Origin: Bacteroidota bacterium
Lineage (GTDB): Bacteria > Bacteroidota > Bacteroidia > Chitinophagales > Chitinophagaceae
DNA: 40,574 nt
Assembly: GCA_003175695.1 (NCBI GenBank)
Contig: PSRA01000176.1
Coordinates: forward strand, 1 to 40,574
Direction of reading: 5' to 3'
How positions within the stretch are numbered: position 1 is the first letter of the stretch; each line of letters begins with the position of its first letter. This document shows, piece by piece, positions 36,719 to 40,574 of this stretch. A program made the translations under genes and the position numbers. Below the pieces are notes generated by a model. It was not told where the DNA came from and ran no database searches. It worked only from the letters and a program-made list of their open reading frames with translations.

Positions 36719-38671
36719 TTGTCCTTGCTGTGCTGTGGTCGTAAAGAGTGACTCAGCATCTTTGTACCCCGCCTGCTCAAAGGCTTGTGTGAGTACATCT
36801 TTGATCTTAATCGCGTCGCCCTGTGCTTGCAACAATGCTGAGACTTCTGGGTTCAGCGAGATGTTCAAGACGTTCTGGATGGCTTGCTGTTGCTGCATAC
36901 CGGCTCCGACCGCCATCGACTTCACATCTGGAATATAGTCGTAGAGACCTTCCATGTCTTCCGGCGTGACGTAGAGCTCAGCCTCAGTCGGAGACTTCAC
37001 TTCCAGTTTATTGTGCACAATCTGGTCTTTGGGTTTAGCGTTGGGATTCTCAATCACGGCGTTCTTTGGCACCATGATGTTATGGATGACGTCGTTCATC
37101 ATCTGTGGTGTGACTGCCTGTGGGTTCTGTGCCACAACTTGAGCCACTTGATTCATGGCATCCTCGGGAATCATCAACTCATCCAACTGCATTTGCTGGA
37201 ACTCTTTGATCATGTCTCTGCCGATAATCTTGAGAATCTTGAAGTGCTTGGTCGGATCGTCAAAGAGATATTGCTTGTTGTTACTAATCCACATCTCCAT
37301 GATGTCTTGGAGGAACTCTGCAAGGTACATCTGGTTGTACTGGTCGCGGACATTCTGCTGCTTCTCTTCGGTCACAACCTGTGTCGCGGTCGGTTGAGAC
37401 TTACTTACTGACGGAGCATTCTGGTTGAACTCAGATTGATCACCCATCGCCTCTTTGTACGCATTGATGATCATTGGGTAGACCGAGTTGAAGGCGGCAA
37501 TGAAACCACCATTTGGTTCAAGCTCAACCACGTTGTTGGGAGAGTTCATGATCCACTTTGCACCGGGACCGTATTCAATCGTCTCGATACGAACACCGGT
37601 AGCAGAGATTTTCAGAGGCGGACGAATCTTGATATTACACTCATCCAGGAATCCACAGACCATCGCGTTAGCTGCGCGCTGCAATGGCAAGACTGACTCG
37701 ACCTCTGACTCACCATAAATATCGTCATCCAAAGGATAGTAGCGAAGCTGGGCAACCGGAAGTTTATTGTGTTTATATTTGAGGGGACCATCATCCAGGA
37801 GTAGATGGTATTTGGGAAGCCAGACTTGTGTGTATCCTTTTCCTTTCCGATCAAAGCCAAACTCTGTCACCACTTCGACGACCGGATTCTTGAGGTCATC
37901 AATCCAGCCAACGCGATCTACCAACCCTCGATTCGCCTTGACGATAGACTCGTAGCGCACAGAACGAAGTTCTGCCGTGATCTCACCAGCGGCTGCCATT
38001 GCCACGGCTTCACGCACGTCATAGCCACGATCCGCCAACTTATCGAAGGTCGTGAACTCACGTACATCAATCCACTTGGCATTGCGCACATGGGTACAAG
38101 CACCATCAATGAAGATGTCACGGGGATCAATCACCTTAATCTCGTTGCTGTCTTTCTTATTGTCCCAATATACTAAGACCCAAGCATTCCCAAAGATACG
38201 GGTGCGCTGGTCTGAGATGGAAACCTTCTCCAGCATTGATCCACCCTCTTCGGCTGCATCCCATTGAAAGTCAAGAATCGCATTATGAATCTTGGCACTG
38301 ATGGATGATCCGCCAGTACGAGGCGTTACTCTGCCCTGGAGCTTGGAGTTCAAGAGTCTCGATGTCTTCTCGAGAATCGTTGTACGAATGAGAGGGACAG
38401 TGACGACTGAGTTGTACGGCCAGTTTACGGGCAACTTGCCCATGTAAGCATTAATGATGTCGTTCCACCCGTTTTTACGGACACGTCGCGTGTCCATGTC
38501 TTGCACGCCCCAGAGGTAGTGACGGTCAAGACGAGTAATCGGATCTTCCTCATTATTGTGAAGATCGTTGATATTCTTCTTCATGTCCTTGCCGTAGAAG
38601 CTCTGTGGGGAGGTGACGTCATTGCTACCAGACCCTAGCTCGGTAGTTTTTCGCTCTTTGATCTTTGCCAT
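36524..38671 (-). CDS. Portal protein, predicted leaderless
   Basis: The 715-residue protein is the head-tail portal. Features include HYLWGVQDMDTRRVRKNGWND, a clip/stem region with many helices, IFGNAWVLVYWDN, VIDPRDIFIDG and PQQ/PPG-rich C-terminal tail. Length and the order terL-portal-scaffold-capsid agree with P22-like portals. The ATG at 38671 (MAKIKERKT) is chosen because promoter boxes at 38708-38679 end seven bases before it. A longer frame upstream would overlap the promoter. The last 200 bases also encode an out-of-frame gene. The C-terminal tail is Pro/Gly/Gln-rich, unusual for a portal. Confidence 0.85.
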   Translation of the reverse strand: MAKIKERKTTELGSGSNDVTSPQSFYGKDMKKNINDLHNNEEDPITRLDRHYLWGVQDMDTRRVRKNGWNDIINAYMGKLPVNWPYNSVVTVPLIRTTILEKTSRLLNSKLQGRVTPRTGGSSISAKIHNAILDFQWDAAEEGGSMLEKVSISDQRTRIFGNAWVLVYWDNKKDSNEIKVIDPRDIFIDGACTHVRNAKWIDVREFTTFDKLADRGYDVREAVAMAAAGEITAELRSVRYESIVKANRGLVDRVGWIDDLKNPVVEVVTEFGFDRKGKGYTQVWLPKYHLLLDDGPLKYKHNKLPVAQLRYYPLDDDIYGESEVESVLPLQRAANAMVCGFLDECNIKIRPPLKISATGVRIETIEYGPGAKWIMNSPNNVVELEPNGGFIAAFNSVYPMIINAYKEAMGDQSEFNQNAPSVSKSQPTATQVVTEEKQQNVRDQYNQMYLAEFLQDIMEMWISNNKQYLFDDPTKHFKILKIIGRDMIKEFQQMQLDELMIPEDAMNQVAQVVAQNPQAVTPQMMNDVIHNIMVPKNAVIENPNAKPKDQIVHNKLEVKSPTEAELYVTPEDMEGLYDYIPDVKSMAVGAGMQQQQAIQNVLNISLNPEVSALLQAQGDAIKIKDVLTQAFEQAGYKDAESLFTTTAQQGQNGQPAIPGVPGQPPQGGQPGQPPSGPGVPGPGGMAPQPPGVPGMGQVPPALPPQPSPGGIPRPF

Positions 38672-38678
38672 GCTACTG

Positions 38679-38708
38679 ATGGTAAAGAGGAGTGTCTCTA
38701 GTTTGCAA
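38679..38708 (-). promoter_or_regulatory. Late promoter of the portal gene, predicted leaderless
   Basis: Minus-strand TTGCAA (38708-38703), 18 bases, TACCAT (38684-38679), then seven bases (CAGTAGC) to the ATG at 38671. The -10 is identical to that at 21539-21544. Confidence 0.75.
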
Positions 38709-38712
38709 GAAG

Positions 38713-38994
38713 CTACATTCTGGCTTTGAGCCGTTTGCAATCCTCAGAGAGACAGATGGCACAGACACGGATGTACTCACCCATCCATTCATAGAGATAA
38801 GGCTTGAGTGCGTTGGGCTGCTCCTGACCACACGACTGACAGACCCAGATAGGTCCAAGCTCTTCTTGAACCACAGCCATACGAGCGCCGCCAAACTTAC
38901 TCCACTGCCCCTTGAGGCCTTCGTATTTGTGCGGCCTGCCTCGTTTACTCACCCCATGTGCACCTGATGATCCAATCTTCATTGCATACGTCAT
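38713..38994 (-). CDS. Zinc-ribbon-like protein next to terminase (93 aa)
   Basis: The ATG overlaps the stop of the nuclease-domain gene as ATGA; a second ATG four codons later is possible. Residues 52-55 (CQSC) and 77-80 (CAIC), with C86 further on, form two knuckles of a zinc ribbon. The first half is basic (GVSKRGRPHKYEGLKG). Small zinc proteins or HNH relics are often found beside terminases, but the HNH histidines are absent here. Role unknown. Confidence 0.7.
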   Translation of the reverse strand: MTYAMKIGSSGAHGVSKRGRPHKYEGLKGQWSKFGGARMAVVQEELGPIWVCQSCGQEQPNALKPYLYEWMGEYIRVCAICLSEDCKRLKARM

Positions 38995-39617
38995 ATTGCC
39001 CAGCGGCTAAAGTCATTTTTGATAGGCGGGACTTCGGTGTATATCTCTCGGATAAACAACTGCCACCCTATCGCCAAACTCATCACCGCATCATCATGCT
39101 TTCCGGGAGCACCCATTGGCTTCCCATTCTTGTTCACAATAAAGGTCTTGTGCTGTGCGATGGTTTCCTTGTCGTAGATCAGGAGCGATCCACGATCAAA
39201 GGCCGACTTCCAGTCTTGAAGCATGATGGGGCGCGTCAGTGTGTTCGTGTCCCATCCGAGCTTGTCGGTCTTCTCCGTACTTCCACTCGTCGTCCCAAGT
39301 GCTGGCATCTGATACACAGAGTACTTGTTTGACCTATTCAAATCATACAGCCGTTGCATTTCTGACGCACCGCCATTATTTCTCTCAAAGGCAACTGTTG
39401 GCATGATGCCAGTGAGGTCGAAGATGCGCTCAAGCATCGGAAAGATGTCAGACGTCATCTGTGCTGCGACGCCGTGTTGTTCATACACAATGGGAATATC
39501 CAGCTTGCTCTTGCTGATGAAGTGCGCGAAGTTCTCATCGTTTCCACCCTGAGAACAGTCACCTCCCACGACAATAAACTCATTTGGCTCTATCTTTCTG
39601 TACTGACGGAAGCTCAT
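38991..39617 (-). CDS. terL (C-terminal part): Terminase large subunit, nuclease half
   Basis: The 208 residues form an RNase H-like nuclease that cuts concatemers. VVGGDCSQGG holds the first catalytic aspartate, VAFERNNGG the second acid and GKHDDAVMSLAIG the last aspartate, the normal terL order. The ATPase half is a separate gene ending four bases inside this start (ATGA). In ordinary terL these domains are one chain, so this is a split terminase whose halves must meet again. Whether a frameshift could also make a fused form cannot be told. Confidence 0.85.
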   Translation of the reverse strand: MSFRQYRKIEPNEFIVVGGDCSQGGNDENFAHFISKSKLDIPIVYEQHGVAAQMTSDIFPMLERIFDLTGIMPTVAFERNNGGASEMQRLYDLNRSNKYSVYQMPALGTTSGSTEKTDKLGWDTNTLTRPIMLQDWKSAFDRGSLLIYDKETIAQHKTFIVNKNGKPMGAPGKHDDAVMSLAIGWQLFIREIYTEVPPIKNDFSRWAI

Positions 39618-40573
39618 AGCATGATCACTCCTTCCTTGAGTGGTTCTTTGAGTTTGCCTAGATACGAAATCACCGCGTCGGTTGAGAAATATGATTCACC
39701 CCCCAAAAGAAAGGCCTCAAAGTCGTAGGTTGGATATTCACGGAGCTTCTCTTTATCCTCCAGCTTGCCGGTCTTCATGTAGTGCCAGAAGCACTGGTCT
39801 CTATCTGCCTGGCCGGATTCAATCAGTCGTTTGTAGTAGGCTGGGACAACCCAATCTGCTGGAGCATTCCTCGAGTATTCGTGGTGAATGTACCAGCCAA
39901 AGAAGCGACTCTTAAACTCAGTCCTGCCAATCTTGCCGGCTTCGTATTCATCAGAAAAGAAGTCATCGGAGATGTTGCCGGTGCTCTCCCGAAATATCTT
40001 GCCTATCCCATCAGCGACTTGCTGCTCAGCGCCAGTGATCAGTGTCCTGGCATTCAGCACTGCCGTGTTTGAGTAGAACGCTACCTCAGACCAGTGGATG
40101 TTCTGCTTTGTGCCACCACGTCCGGAGACACGGGCAGAAGCCGTTTGCACATAGAGCTGTGATCCACGCTTCCCACGCAAAAGTCCGTTGGTATCCACGT
40201 CGAGCACTTCCTTACGTGTTGCGCCAACCTTCTCAAGATACGAATCTAAGAAGAATGAAGCACGATCAAACAGGACCTTCGTCTCCTTGTCTTTGTGCGA
40301 CACAATGTCAGCGTCGACAAGAGGAATGCGTCCAAGCTCGGACCAAATGAAGTCCACCATGAACATTGCGTCGATCAGTGAAGAGAACCCAGGCTGCCGG
40401 AACTTGAGATCATTCTCACGTATCCCCTGCATCTCAGGATAGTCTTTTTTGAGGAGTTCGTAGTAGTAGTTCTGGGTATCATTGAATACGAAGGGCACAA
40501 CTTCACCCTTCTTGTTTTTGATTCGGAAGTACTCACTAATGATCCCTTTGTAGTTAAGGCGTTTCGCTTGCAT
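39614..40573 (-). CDS. terL (N-terminal part): Terminase large subunit, ATPase half
   Basis: The 319-residue protein is the DNA-packaging motor domain. LKFRQPGFSSLI at 56-67 is the deviant Walker A of large terminases, NIHWSEVAFY at 158-167 the Walker B with E163, and FRESTGN near 204 the coupling motif. It ends after FEAFLLGGESYF and a short helix, just where the nuclease domain should begin. Across the circular join its start overlaps terS by 20 bases, with GAGGA close upstream. Completeness of both domains suggests function despite the split. Confidence 0.9.
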   Translation of the reverse strand: MQAKRLNYKGIISEYFRIKNKKGEVVPFVFNDTQNYYYELLKKDYPEMQGIRENDLKFRQPGFSSLIDAMFMVDFIWSELGRIPLVDADIVSHKDKETKVLFDRASFFLDSYLEKVGATRKEVLDVDTNGLLRGKRGSQLYVQTASARVSGRGGTKQNIHWSEVAFYSNTAVLNARTLITGAEQQVADGIGKIFRESTGNISDDFFSDEYEAGKIGRTEFKSRFFGWYIHHEYSRNAPADWVVPAYYKRLIESGQADRDQCFWHYMKTGKLEDKEKLREYPTYDFEAFLLGGESYFSTDAVISYLGKLKEPLKEGVIML

Positions 40574-40574
40574 C
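40541..40574. repeat. Terminal direct repeat, right copy
   Basis: Identical to bases 1-34. The two copies mark the join of the circular map. Confidence 0.95.

Noticed and set aside
1-40574. CRISPR array, insertion sequence, diversity-generating retroelement or integrase
   Set aside because: No spaced direct repeats, transposase, reverse transcriptase or recombinase sequences were seen.

Overview
The window reads as one complete, circularly closed tailed-phage genome, probably from metagenomic assembly. The first 34 bases recur exactly as the last 34, giving a circle of about 40,540 bp. Every gene I accept is on the minus strand, so transcription runs toward lower coordinates and passes through the join from terS (14-451) into the terminase ATPase gene (39614-40573). 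The capsid protein resembles the SU10 (podovirus) family, and the portal, adaptor, stem protein and very long internal protein suggest a short-tailed virion. No integrase, polymerase, helicase, primase or tRNA gene was found. The host is unknown. Strong AGGAGG-type ribosome sites inside operons show a bacterium. Leaderless first genes behind TANNNT -10 boxes recall Actinobacteria and Deinococcus, but that is inference.

Layout in the direction of transcription. Early block (7553 down to 453): about two dozen tiny overlapping genes, including a RecB/Cas4-like nuclease, a YopX-like protein, an ssDNA-binding-like protein, a resolvase-like nuclease, several zinc ribbons and a Fic AMP-transferase. 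Packaging and head block (451, through the join, down to 31606): terS, a terminase large subunit split into ATPase and nuclease genes, portal, an out-of-frame overlapping gene, basic small proteins, an endonuclease VII-type HNH gene, scaffold and capsid protein. Chaperone and sugar block (31478 to 21885): a divergent GroEL, then glycosyltransferases, a PLP-dependent E1-like sugar enzyme and an FkbM methyltransferase. One glycosyltransferase appears cut in two by an HNH gene. Tail and ejection block (21880 to 10504): adaptor, stem or propeller protein, two fibre-like proteins, a coiled-coil protein and a 1617-residue protein with a RelA/SpoT-like domain. Lysis block (10502 to 9286): a spanin-like protein, a C39-like peptidase and a holin-like protein.

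Between lysis and early genes (9285 to 7554) lies a 1.7 kb stretch unlike the rest. It holds only two genes and many inverted repeats, including a 141-base element closed by a 15-bp perfect stem plus an 8-bp outer stem, and a leader-like series of four hairpins with a terminator-like end. Where a stem carries an A.C mismatch on the plus strand it becomes G.U on the minus strand, which points to structured minus-strand RNA.

A promoter family links the blocks: TTGCAA or a close variant, 17-18 bases, then TANNNT. At eight genes the -10 box ends 6-8 bases before the start codon, so those mRNAs should be leaderless: portal, both HNH genes, the gene before groEL, the adaptor, the fibre gene, the coiled-coil gene and the first early gene. 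The strongest candidates for something undescribed are this leaderless promoter set, the structured-RNA locus and the RelA/SpoT-like domain in a probable ejection protein.
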